A stretch of DNA of 10,000 nucleotides from Actinidia chinensis (GCA_009663005.1 CM018900.1:5765545-5775544), one strand, 5' to 3'; shown: positions 1 to 8,113, numbered from the stretch's first letter. The notes: generated by a model from the sequence alone, not told the origin. Made by a program: numbers and translations.

Positions 1-60
1 TTACTGGTTATATCTGTAAGGCCTGCTCGTGATGCTAAAATTTTTCCTCCCAAGGAGTTT
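1..60 (+). CDS. possible partial exon entering from the left edge, unidentified protein
   Basis: Frame 1 is stop-free from the window edge to 279 (stop at 280-282). Its first 20 codons have mixed, coding-like composition (..VRPARDAKIFPPKEF), after which the translation turns into hydrophobic, T-rich intron-like sequence. A plausible exon end is after 60 (gagttt/gtattt, a weak donor because of the T before GT). Splicing from 60 to the acceptor at 944/945 would keep phase 0 and give a short C-terminal tail (VLSQYQVLPPSAPLELC) ending at tga 996-998. A second possibility is that the exon ends at 15, just before gtaagg. That phase would join to the other open frame of 945-1008. I do not recognise the protein. 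The two readings are mutually exclusive, and neither can be settled without transcript data. Confidence 0.3.
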
Positions 61-317
61 GTATTTGTTTTTTTTGCATGTCTTTTAGTTCTTTATATTT
101 TTAAATTGGTTTACATACACTTCAGGTTCTTTTTTCTTCTCTTTATGTCTATCATGAACACGCACACTCTTTTTCTCTCTTCAAAATTGGATAAGATTTT
201 AATGAGCTTTAGAAAAATTGAACCTTGTTCTGCAAACTTGATTGTACTTTTGGTCTATTTTCTATTGCCCTTTATGGAATGAATATGTTGTTATTTTCTG
301 CATCATATTTACAAACT
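61..317 (+). other. intron-like T-rich stretch
   Basis: This stretch is strongly T-rich on the + strand, with long T runs and pyrimidine tracts. It fits the beginning of a plant intron transcribed left to right. No gene, hairpin or recognised repeat is seen. Confidence 0.3.
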
Positions 318-500
318 AGGGATGGCAAACTCCCCTACTTGTTGGTTCCCTGAACCTACCTTATCCTAATGGTAATGCTTTGGGAGGTTCTTAATAGGGT
401 ATAGCTAGATTTTGGGGAAGGAAAAGTAAAACTTGATAGGATATGGGACGGGGATGGGGTAGGGATTCCCCAACATCGACCCCGAATCAACACAAATATC
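318..500. repeat. degenerate GC-rich dispersed repeat (gggatggcaaa type)
   Basis: This island stands out from its AT-rich surroundings. It starts with gggatggcaaactcccc, continues through ggttccctgaacc and tttgggaggtt, and carries a G-rich core (gggacggggatggggtaggg, about 446-465) followed by attccccaac and gaccccgaatcaacac. Dispersed plant repeats with the opening 'gggatggcaa', alternating G-rich and C-rich blocks and a closing 'ccccgaatc' are familiar from many eudicot genomes. This copy looks decayed. No clear terminal repeats or target-site duplication can be drawn, so its class is unknown and its edges are approximate. Confidence 0.35.
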
Positions 501-944
501 ATATTGACTTTCTCTCGCCCTATGATTAGGACACTTTGTGTGTACTGTCCAAATGCTAGAAAGGATGATTTGCTTTCCTCTCTGCCTTCTTGCTCAGAAT
601 ATTTAGGAAGGTTTTAATTCCTAGATGAGCTTGGATTGGATTGGATCCGAAGTGAAACTAGACGAAAGTAGTTGAAAGATTAGGGCTATAACATGTTTTT
701 CAAACATAGGTAGATATGTAAGGCGTATATGTCTGAGGTTAACTAGGATTTACTCTCTCTCCTTTTCCCTTCTTTTGGCTTCCTTTTTTCTCGTTTTTCT
801 CATATTTCTGGTTTTCTTTCCTTAAGTTATATAGATTGGACGGGTCGGGTGTGGGGAAGAAATATCCCGTTTTTATTTTTTTTGAGTGTGGTGCTGATCT
901 ATTTTTTTTCAAGATTTTATGATGTTTCAGTTTTTTCTTGACAG
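501..944 (+). other. intron-like stretch ending in a strong acceptor
   Basis: The sequence is mostly T-rich, with CT tracts around 753-800 and T runs around 870-940. It ends in ttttttcttgacag, a good plant polypyrimidine tract plus acceptor. A minus-strand frame of 87 codons at 739-1002 is Lys-rich. It is simply the complement of these pyrimidine tracts and is not taken as a gene. Confidence 0.35.
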
Positions 945-1008
945 GTACTTTCTCAGTATCAAGTCCTCCCTCCCTCAGCACCCCTCGAGTTATGCTGACC
1001 AACGCCAG
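945..1008 (+). CDS. candidate 64-nt exon, unidentified protein
   Basis: This GC-richer block follows ttttttcttgacag and is followed by cag/gtgatt. Frame +2 is open throughout, with one leading base and then 21 codons that start YFLSIKSSLPQHPSSYA and end DQRQ. It ends on a codon boundary, as an internal exon of phase 2 to 0 would. Frame +1 reads VLSQYQVLPPSAPLELC and stops at 996-998, which would make this a terminal coding exon instead. The third frame is also open up to the tga spanning the donor. Openness in all three frames follows from the block's composition, so it is weak evidence for any one frame. The contrast with flanking DNA and the splice signals are the main support. The family is not recognised. 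Confidence 0.38.
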
Positions 1009-2827
1009 GTGATTTCCTTTTATTTAAATGATGGTATTTTCTTGATCTCAATAATTGTTTTTGAGTGCGAGTGATCCATGGGATGTGCGGGACTAATGAT
1101 TGAATTTTCTCAAACCACTAAAACGAGGGTGGCATATGCAAAAAAAAAAAAAATGCTTTCTGAGCTGATAATCAAGGGAAAGAATTTAATGAAGGTAATA
1201 AAGTAAAGCAATTACTCTAGCAGTGGGATCATATTAATTTTTTGTGTTATTGTTGCTTTTCATGATAATCCAACTTTAAACCAACACCTCGGGCATTTCA
1301 TGTGGGGTCATTGCTTGCAGTGGTTCAAGACAACCATTATTTGCACACTTTCCCAATGGTCCTGTCATTCTACAGCATGTTAGATACTTGAATACATTTA
1401 TTTAATGGATAAAGTATGAGCCATAAATTTTGATGTAGATTGTCATGCATAGCACTTTTTTGTATTGTGGCCAACCACGCTCTCGGATTTGTGACCGTGA
1501 AACATAGCATGGGTATTATACTAGAAATCATTAAGTCAGGGGAGAGAATGTATTATAGACGAATTGTTGATTTCGTCTTAATTTGATGAAGGTTCGTGAG
1601 ACCTAATATGTGTAATTATGCTGAATGTCCAGTAGCTCCTAGCTTCCTAACTACTTTAAATGGCATATTTATAAAATGGTCACATGTTACATGAGAAAAT
1701 TTAACAAGCCGTGCTTATGTCTCTACTTAAAAAGCTTCTTTTCTTGCTTGAGAGTCCCAACTTCCAACCTCACTTGCCTGTACTCAGATTACTCAGTGGC
1801 AGAGTTCTGTTATAGATTGATTGTTGTAAATTCTAGTGCGGCATGCAGAGAACAAATTAGATATTGTGGATATAGTTATTTTTTCCCCCTCTCATTACTT
1901 AATGTTGTCCTGCTCCACCCTTCCTTGGACATCTTTAAGCTGAATGTTTACTTTATATATTCTGTTCTCTTTCCATTTTAACACGTGGTAAGAAAACAAC
2001 TAGTGGAAAGTTTGATTCCTACTTTGAAATCTTTGATTCTTTAAAATTTTTAGGTTTCATTGTTGGTTTCGTGATAATATTTTATTATCTCTTTGCCTTT
2101 TGATCGTGTTAGAATCCAATATTGTTTATCAATATTGAGATTTTAAGGCACATTTCCATAGTATTATGATCATGGTCGTTCATCAAGCTCTTCTATCTTT
2201 GCGCTTATGAGTTATGCCAATATTTTACTTCTTTATGGCAAATACCCTTCTACTTGTTTCTCTGGATTCAAGTTATATGTGTTCTTCATTTTGACTATGC
2301 CAATATGGCTCTTATGATATTTGCAAATGGCGACATTTTGTTTTTCTTATTTCATATGGCTTGTTTCTCGAAGATCATTACGGTAGCACTATTGATGCTT
2401 CATTTGTTAGTTGTTAGTTGTGACTTTTTGTTCATTGTTGCTTGCCCAATATATTCTTTTAAATATTTAATTAATTTGAATGTTATTGTTTCTTCATGGC
2501 GTTGTCAACTACTAAATATTATTTACTTTGTACTCTTTATTTTTTTTCTTATAGCGCATATGTAGTATCTACTTAAGGACTTTTCATATATCCTTGAGAT
2601 GATGGGAACTCTTTTCATTCAGTTCCCTTTTATATTGGTGATCGTTTTGATATTTATATCTAAATTCTTTGTGATCTATTTGTAATGATAGATTATCATC
2701 CATTACTTGAGGAGCATGCTAGTAGTTGAGTAGTAAGTAGTTTCGTTTTGAAGTTGGGGGTTCGGGAAATGCAAGGTGGTAATTCATGACTAGCATTTCA
2801 CTAAATTAAGTTTCCTTTAGTTTTCAG
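1009..2827 (+). other. long intron-like or intergenic stretch
   Basis: This is AT-rich with a marked T excess on the + strand and no convincing gene. A run of 14 A lies at 1140-1153. The acceptor-like ttgcttgcag at 1311-1320 is followed by a 26-codon open frame without a good donor. Two hydrophobic ATG-started frames (1676-1981 and 2254-2565) are Phe-, Leu- and Cys-rich, as random T-rich DNA gives, and are not called. A small palindrome, caatattg..caatattg, lies near 2118-2140. Confidence 0.35.
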
Positions 2828-2934
2828 TTTGATGCCTTTGACCTTGATTATCCCAATCTGGTGAACCTCACAAAGTGCAGTTCCAAATTCGAACTACCAG
2901 TTGTCGAACTTTTGGCACTAATGTGGTTAGCGTG
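2828..2934 (+). CDS. candidate 107-nt internal exon, unidentified protein
   Basis: The block follows cctttagttttcag and precedes gtg/gtaagg, both good plant splice signals. One frame is open across it: 35 codons plus two bases, beginning FDAFDLDYPNLVNLTKCSS and continuing KFELPVVELLALMWLA. The other two frames contain stops or run differently. It starts in phase 0, so in principle it could follow the 945-1008 block read in its +2 frame. An earlier donor (ctg/gtgaac at 2861) would shorten it to 11 codons. The amino-acid mix is more protein-like than the neighbouring hydrophobic frames, but no family is recognised and chance remains possible. Confidence 0.25.
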
Positions 2935-4488
2935 GTAAGGAAAGCATATCTTCATCTTTTGAGTGGTTGCACATTCTTTCTTAGCCTGAGCTCTCTATTT
3001 TCATTATTTGCATATTATTTTTACTATACTCAATACTTGTATATTATTATAATTTTTATTTGTTATTTATGCTAATTTATTTGTTTTGACATTATCTTTT
3101 TCCCTGGATAACTACTCTCAAGAGCTTGTGTTTCAAGCTTGCCATGATGGAACTGGATGGCCTTTTTTTCCTGTACGTCTATTGTTCGAGGATGTTGGCT
3201 AGAGTAAGTTTTTTTTTCTTTTTCTGGTTTGGGGTGAGGGCAAGTCTTGGCTAATGAAGGTTATTTCCCAAAAACCTTTTTTGGCCATTAATTTTTTTTT
3301 GTCTCAGTATGATATTGTGTTGGTATCTTGATTGCTTAAATAGTCTTTGCTATAATGATAAGTTTTGGTAACTTTGAGGCTTTCTATCAATCATTCAGGG
3401 CAACCACTTATTGGGCGTTATGTTTCTTTGGCTTGAGATTCAGTGTTGATTTTATCCTAAAACTGGTAATAGTGACACCAGATTTTGTTTTTCCTTTTTC
3501 AAGTGTTGATCTAGTCATTGTTAGTAGTACATGTTCTGTCTAAGTATTCATCTCATTGTGTATGCAGGTGCTATGTATTTCAATCTATCGACTTTGCATA
3601 TATCTGTACAGTAAACATTTTCCACGCTTTTGAGCTTTACATTTCTGGTGTGCCTTCAACCACTTTTTAAAATTTGGTCAGTTTTAGAAATGGCAGCTAT
3701 TGTCTAAACCTGTGTCATCTTATTGAAATATTTTGGTAGCTGCTCCATGGATTCTTTTGTATCTCTTTGAGTTCTATGACAAAGAAAATAGAAAATTTTG
3801 AATCATTCAAAGGAAATAGAATGAATAATACAGGAAGCTCCTTAATGCATTCCATAATTATAATCATAAATCAAATATGAAATGAAAGTGAGCAAAGCAT
3901 TAAATAGAAAGAACTGATAGCCAGTAGTGATTCTAAAGGCTAAAGTAAGCTAATTCATGCTGGACAAATTCTTAAGTAAGCAATATAATAAACAAAATAA
4001 TGCAATCTCCATAGAGAAGTTGCAACTAATTACTTCTATCAGTTATTGTTTCTTGTGAAGGTATCTTCTCAAAAGAAGTTATAAAATAATTATTTAGAAT
4101 GTTAAGAGTTGTGATGTTGTCTAAAAGCACAATGCTAACAACATCGGTAGCAATTTTATTGTAATAGGATTTGCCTTGAAGATTGCGAAATTCTGTTGCT
4201 TCCTTAAAGCCTCCCTTTGATTCTTCAACATTTTCCCCTTCCATACTTTGTTAGATTATTTTCTCTACTTGCCATCTCCCACAAACACTCTTAACACGTA
4301 CGTGCCTTTCCCTTCTTCCTTCAAATGAAAAAGATCATAATCGGTTGGGCAAAATAATAATCCTTTTCATCTGTAATATGCAATCATCAATTTCTTTGAC
4401 ATATTTTTGGTAGTGACTGAGCAATATGCTTGATTTTACTGTTCTGCATATCACTACTTTTTGACTCCTTGCATCATATTTGTTGCAG
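2935..4488 (+). other. intron-like stretch with an A-rich segment
   Basis: The sequence is T-rich to about 3780, then A-rich to about 4020, then mixed. It contains a near-consensus donor (ggctaga/gtaagt, GT at 3205-3206) preceded by protein-like frames (around 3121-3204) but with only a weak acceptor (actctcaag). The acceptor-like gtgtatgcag at about 3567 is followed by a short open stretch. A 72-codon minus-strand frame at 4026-4244 is noted separately. No repeat is recognised. Confidence 0.3.
4026..4244 (-). other. 72-codon minus-strand open frame, doubtful
   Basis: This minus-strand frame starts at ATG 4244 and ends at 4026. Its N-terminal third is hydrophilic (MEGENVEESKGGFKEATEF) and it has few hydrophobic runs, unlike the T-rich frames elsewhere. 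It borders the A-rich stretch 3780-4020, where the minus strand is the T-rich one. This would fit a fragment of coding or transposon origin in reverse orientation, but no motif is recognised and its length is within chance. Confidence 0.12.
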
Positions 4489-4542
4489 CAGTGCCAGTGT
4501 ATCATAGAGTTGGATGCTCAAGAAGTTCCAAAATGGAAATAA
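4489..4542 (+). CDS. candidate short terminal exon, unidentified protein
   Basis: The acceptor catatttgttgcag at 4475-4488 is good. The following frame reads QCQCIIELDAQEVPKWK and stops with taa at 4540-4542, so it would be a last coding exon of 17 codons. A second acceptor three bases on (cag at 4491) would drop one residue. The alternative frame stays open to 4733 but becomes Leu-, Phe- and Cys-rich, which suggests non-coding DNA. No upstream exon can be linked with confidence. Confidence 0.2.
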   Translation, partial: QCQCIIELDAQEVPKWK

Positions 4543-4771
4543 TAAGGCTAACGCGTTGTTATTGTAGCACACTTCGTAGACAGATCATGGTTATGTGCTT
4601 CAACCTTTCATCACTTCTAAATTGTCTTCTGAGATTTTTCTTGAATTTAGTATTAGTTGAACTGGTTGGTTGCTACATGGGTTTTTATTTCTGGCTGCAT
4701 ATATCGCCATTGAAACACAAAGAACATTTGTGATATTGTCAACAGAATTTGAGTATTATTAGATCGCTCTT
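4543..4771. other. no feature seen
   Basis: This is AT-rich sequence between the 4489-4542 candidate and the TRIM-like element. It could be 3' untranslated or intron sequence. No polyadenylation signal is convincing here. Confidence 0.2.
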
Positions 4772-5047
4772 TGTCCACAAAAGCTTATGCTTCTAGGAAT
4801 GGGCCTCACAATGGATATCAACCCATCACTCCCCTTTGTGTGTGAACCCATCTTTCACGTTGAGACTGAACTAAACACGTGTACTGGTGTAAAGATGCAC
4901 ATAGAATAGAGTACACCCAATCAAGGATATTGGATGTGCAAACACTAATAGCGAGTGTTGAATTCGCGACCCGTTTAAACCAGAGTTCTTGACCATGTTA
5001 AATTACCAGCTGCACCGAAAGCTTAAGATGTAGGAAATAGTTTAACA
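4772..5047 (-). mobile_element. TRIM/SMART-like miniature LTR element, degenerate
   Basis: Two imperfect direct repeats flank about 200 bp. The left copy, 4772-4810, has aaaagcttatgcttctagga. The right copy, 5011-5047, has gaaagcttaagatgtaggaa, and both end in ACA. Read on the minus strand, the right copy starts TGTTAAAC, as an LTR does. A few bases further in, the minus strand reads tggtcaagaactctgg, which resembles a degenerate initiator-Met tRNA primer site (TGGTATCAGAGC type). The alternative repeat boundary at 4996 (tgttaaattacc) would put that site directly at the repeat edge. The interior includes gaattcgcgacccgtt and no coding capacity. Its size fits TRIM or SMART elements. No matching target-site duplication is seen. 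Confidence 0.42.
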
Positions 5048-5876
5048 AGAAGCTAACAAGTAGTATCTACTAACTGCCTCTGTTTCTGATTTAAATTGCA
5101 TTCTTCTTCTTAATGTTGGGTTGCGAGCCACTGCAAGTGCATTTTTAGTGTCTTCAATGAGATCTAGAATCTTATTTTCAACTTCCATACATGTGTATAT
5201 GATTCATATTACTTCAATGGGATCTGATATATTGTACTTTGTGAACTATAAAGCGTCTTATGTTAAGGTTCTAAATAAATCTTGACAACACTTCATTTTG
5301 GGAAAGCATTTCCATTATTCATTCAAATTTGGAAAATTATGAAATATTTGGTTTATGTCTTGTGTTTGTTGATACACTTCGGAGATTATTAATTGTTGGT
5401 TTCATTCGGGATGCATGGTACTCCTTGGCCAAGGTAAAACTGTATTATTGGGACAGAGTTAAAGAAGTGATTTCCGAGACAATTTGAATACAATTTTGGT
5501 CCAAGTAGTAACCTGCATATAGTTGGATCCTTCACTGAAACTCCAAATAATATCATCAAATGTATGCTAGAGGATGTCTTTCACTGTCTACCAACTCCAG
5601 TACGGGGCTGACAACCCTGTCCTGTGACGGTCCTTTGGCGTTAGCTATGGATATGGATATTCTTGTAGCTTTGTCAATCAGAACTAATTCAGGCAGAACT
5701 TTTGTTGTGCGTCAAATTGCTTGGTATGTTATCCAAAACTGCGATGCGACTAATTAAAATGCATAAAGTTAGTTCATTTTTGTTTCAACATTTTGCACTT
5801 TTACAGTTGATTTTATTGATATTGGCTACAATTGTTGGCTGCATGGATAAGTCCATCATATTTGGACACTGCTAGT
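5048..5876 (+). other. intron-like or intergenic stretch with doubtful open frames
   Basis: There is no recognised gene. A stop-free frame without an early ATG runs about 5277-5487. It contains a protein-like run (LLIVGFIRDAWYSLAK) that ends at a possible donor, ccaag/gtaaaa at about 5432. A second frame at 5560-5757 starts at an ATG, has mixed composition (SCDGPLALAMDMDILVAL) and runs over a good donor, gcttg/gtatgt. Neither has a clear acceptor, so both stay unassigned. Confidence 0.2.
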
Positions 5877-6313
5877 CCTAAAAAGCAAGGATACGGGACA
5901 CGACATGACATGGACACGTGGATACCCAATTTTTCAAAAAACACATCGGGATACGTTGAATAATATGTATATGTATATATATGTATGTACATATTTTAGT
6001 GATTCATAGCCAACATTATTTTTTAAAATCATGCGCGATTAAGTTTGATTTTAAGCCAAAATTACTATATTAACCTAATATTTTAATACTTTTTCACTTT
6101 GACCCGTTTGAAATTTTAAAAATTGCATCATCACCCATGCATGTGTCCCCAACGTGTCCCATGTGTGTCCCCAACATGTCCTTTTTGTGTCCACGTGTAT
6201 CCCCAACGTGTCCGAACAAAAAGCACAAAAATACATATTGGACACGTCCGAGATGTGTCTGAGCGTGTCGATGTCCCAGACGTGTCGGACACCGATACTC
6301 CAGTTTTTTAGAG
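5877..6313. mobile_element. MITE-like element with GTGTCC-rich ends
   Basis: The left end reads cctaaaaagcaaggatacgg then gacacgaca. The reverse complement of the right end reads ctctaaaaaactggagtatc then ggtgtccgaca, giving imperfect terminal inverted repeats of roughly 30 bp. The interior right half has many tandem-like GTGTCC / AACGTGTCC units (about 6139-6285), and the middle is AT-rich with a TATG microsatellite. Plant genomes commonly hold such 'ggatacgggacacg..gtgtcggacac' repeats. It has no coding capacity: the 62-codon frame at 6123-6311 is a translation of the repeat. The target-site duplication is unclear, so the superfamily is not assigned. Confidence 0.5.
5963..5994. repeat. TATG/TA microsatellite
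   Basis: An alternating atatgtatatgtatatatat-type tract lies inside the MITE-like element. The repeats are interrupted and short. Confidence 0.6.
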
Positions 6314-6777
6314 GTGTATGTGCTTCCTAGACTGCTGCAACTGAAAATATACTAAATCTTTGCTTTCATGATTTGAGTTTGTTCAGCCAAGAAAGTGGGC
6401 TAGCATGCTTGTAAATGAGAGGCTCATTGACAAATATTAGGAAAATGAATGCCTAATACATGTCAGTATCTAAAGGGGAAAAAATGCAATTAGTGTGATC
6501 ATCAATGTTGACCACGTAGGTGTTGCAAAGACCACTTGACAGTGTCCTGCATTTGGAGATAGGCCCTCTGATATCATTCTCTGTAAAGGTAAGTAGGTCA
6601 TTGTAAGTTTTGTCTGTGGACAGTAAGAAGATAAAAAACCTCATTCTAAGTTCAATTCCTTCTTGATATAGCCTTGTTCCCTCCCTAAGCTATGACGTTC
6701 CTCTAAGTAACTCCTTGTCAGTTCAGGCTTGTTTACAGACAAGCTTGCTTGCCAAAAAAATTGCACAAGCTTTAAAC
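6314..6777. other. unassigned stretch with a consensus donor
   Basis: A perfect-looking donor, gtaaag/gtaagt, has its GT at 6589-6590. Upstream of it two frames are open and protein-like: VLQRPLDSVLHLEIGPLISF from about 6517, and CPAFGDRPSDIILCK after the weak acceptor cttgacag. A minus-strand frame of 63 codons (6453-6644) overlaps. A small inverted repeat, gcttgt..acaagc, lies near 6727-6744. None of these is strong enough for a gene call. Confidence 0.2.
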
Positions 6778-7239
6778 TGTTGGAAATAATACTGCCAAAC
6801 AGAAATAATTTAAGGAGAAGATATCACTGATTGCAATCGTGATCAAAGCATATTGTCCTTAAGAGTAGTTTGATCCCCTCGGAGTTGATAACTCGGTGCA
6901 ATAGGACTGTGGCTATTTACTTTCCAGAATTCGCAGTCTACCCGCCTCAAGTGTACACTCACAGTCAGGAGGATTTAGTACTTGGGAAGCAAAACATAGA
7001 ACAGAGAGGGAGGTAGAAAGAGAAAGTTTTTCCTGTATGTTAGAACTGAAGAGCAGAGCTCAATTTATAGTTATTTTAAGGGAGAAATCACGGGAGCTAA
7101 TTAGGGGTCAACAACATCAATTACAGCCCTATCAATTGAGGTAACGGCTAATTAATGGAGTAATCGAAATAACTATCCAATGTGGGACAAAGGCAAAAGG
7201 GGGAAAAACTCTTGTTTTGAAATACACCCATATTTTCCA
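6778..7239 (-). mobile_element. probable solo LTR, reverse orientation, Copia/Gypsy class not decided
   Basis: The + strand edge reads tgttggaaataatactgcc, and its complement is a typical LTR 3' end (..attatttccaaca). Read on the minus strand the segment has LTR order. First comes an AT-rich start with tttgtcccacattgg, then a TATA-like ctataaattgag, then a pyrimidine-rich leader (ctctttctacctccctctct), and then a long untranslated-like region to ..ccaaca. The right edge is placed at tattttcca because its complement begins TGGAAAATA, roughly matching the left end. No tRNA primer-binding sequence, polypurine tract or coding part adjoins it, so a solo or truncated LTR fits best. The five bases on either side (taaac and tctct) do not match, so the right edge or the insertion history is uncertain. 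Confidence 0.5.
7059..7070 (-). promoter_or_regulatory. TATA-like box of the putative LTR
   Basis: The minus strand reads ctataaattgag, followed on the same strand by a pyrimidine-rich leader. The placement inside the LTR-like segment fits a retrotransposon promoter that would fire leftward, against the direction suggested by the T-rich strand bias. Activity cannot be judged. Confidence 0.3.
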
Positions 7240-7688
7240 TCTCTTTGGGTCATCCTTTTTTGGCACACATCAAATTAGATGGCATGTTTTTCTTATGATC
7301 AGGCAATGTCAATCTGGAGAGGCAAAGGTTTGGTCAGGTTTCAAGTCATGATTTTCAGGTCTGTCCTATTCTCAATTTTTTATTTTAACTTTAATGTTGA
7401 TGTTTTCTCATTCATTTATGTGGTGTTGGAATTTTAATGTCACTGCATGTCATCCATTTTCCATAACTAATTACTGATGGATATTCTTTTCAATTCACAC
7501 CTGTTTGATGCATCCCATTTGTTTCTTCCTGGTGCCAAAACTAAAGGTTTGAGTGATTGAAAGAATTACCTTCGTTTGTATTTGGGAAAATTTTACTTTA
7601 CCCGCTTGTGATTTGGGATGAAGAGAGTGGTAGAGCTGCTGTATTAGACTCTAATTCTTAATTCTTCTTTTTGTCTTATCTTTTGCAG
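7240..7688 (+). other. intron-like T-rich stretch
   Basis: T-rich sequence ends in a strong acceptor (cttctttttgtcttatcttttgcag, 7664-7688). A possible short exon lies at about 7303-7359, between cttatgatcag and gattttcag/gtctgt. All three of its frames are short, so no product is proposed. Confidence 0.3.
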
Positions 7689-7960
7689 TAAATGCTAAAC
7701 AGCCCCACTGATGGCTTTTTGCAAGCGTTAGGAAATCTTCGTAAAAAAAAATGAGAATGAGAAAGGAAAAGAGACAGATTTGCCTGTATTTATGTGTATG
7801 TGGAGATGTAAGTATGGTGGTGGGGGCGTATTTACAAAGGTTATTTGTGTGCCTATCTAATGCAATTGTGGTGGCCCGCGTGGGATTGTGATGGCAAGAG
7901 TATATGATGTATTGATATGTATATGTAATTTGTATGTACACGTATATATGCGATGTGTCT
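7689..7960 (+). other. candidate terminal exon, mostly 3' untranslated
   Basis: This segment follows one of the best acceptors in the window. Its composition changes at once: gctaaacagccccactgatg, then purine-rich, then UG- and UA-rich (tgtatttatgtgtatgtgg, tatgtatatgtaatttgtat), as in plant far-upstream polyadenylation regions. Coding content is small: nnTA-AAT-GCT-AAA-CAG-CCC-CAC-TGA would end a protein at once in one frame, and another frame gives an ATG-started 20-codon peptide at 7692-7754. The end is a guess. AATAAA occurs later at 8214-8219. Confidence 0.25.
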
Positions 7961-8054
7961 TAGCACCTTGTAGGGAAAGGACTGGATGTCGCCATATGTG
8001 GAACGGTGCTTGGGAAGGGACTGGATGTGGAGCAGTAGGGAGGCGAGGTGTAGG

Positions 8055-8069
8055 GGTGGTGGTGGTGGT
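8055..8069. repeat. (GGT)5 triplet repeat in a G-rich patch
   Basis: Five GGT units lie within a G-rich region (about 8030-8110) that also has ggaggagggagtgggtgg. The overlapping minus-strand frames of 98 and 82 codons are Thr/Pro/His-rich. They exist only because the complement is CCA/CAC-rich. Confidence 0.7.
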
Positions 8070-8113
8070 GGGCTGGAGGAGGGAGTGGGTGGCAGACTTT
8101 ATGGTGGTGGCTG

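Noticed and set aside
739..1002. 87-codon minus-strand frame rich in Lys
   Set aside because: It is the complement of pyrimidine tracts on the + strand and overlaps the better-supported + strand exon candidate.
1321..1403. Possible exon after ttgcttgcag with an open frame (SRQPLFAHFPNGPVILQHVR)
   Set aside because: The acceptor is fair, but there is no convincing donor before the frame ends in taa, and the phase does not match the preceding candidate.
1676..1981. 101-codon ATG-started frame
   Set aside because: Rich in Phe, Leu, Cys and Tyr, as T-rich intron sequence gives; no motif seen.
2254..2565. 103-codon hydrophobic frame that could be read as a membrane protein
   Set aside because: Hydrophobicity follows from T-rich codons; no signal, motif or start context supports it.
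3121..3204. Open frames before the gtaagt donor
   Set aside because: The acceptor is weak (actctcaag), and the more protein-like frame (ACHDGTGWPFFPVRLLFEDV) hits a stop just before the donor.
6123..6311. 62-codon frame rich in Pro, Cys and Val
   Set aside because: It lies wholly within the GTGTCC-rich repeat and translates its repeat units.
6720..6750. Small inverted repeat gcttgt..acaagc as a hairpin RNA or terminator
   Set aside because: Only six paired bases; such palindromes are expected by chance in 10 kb.
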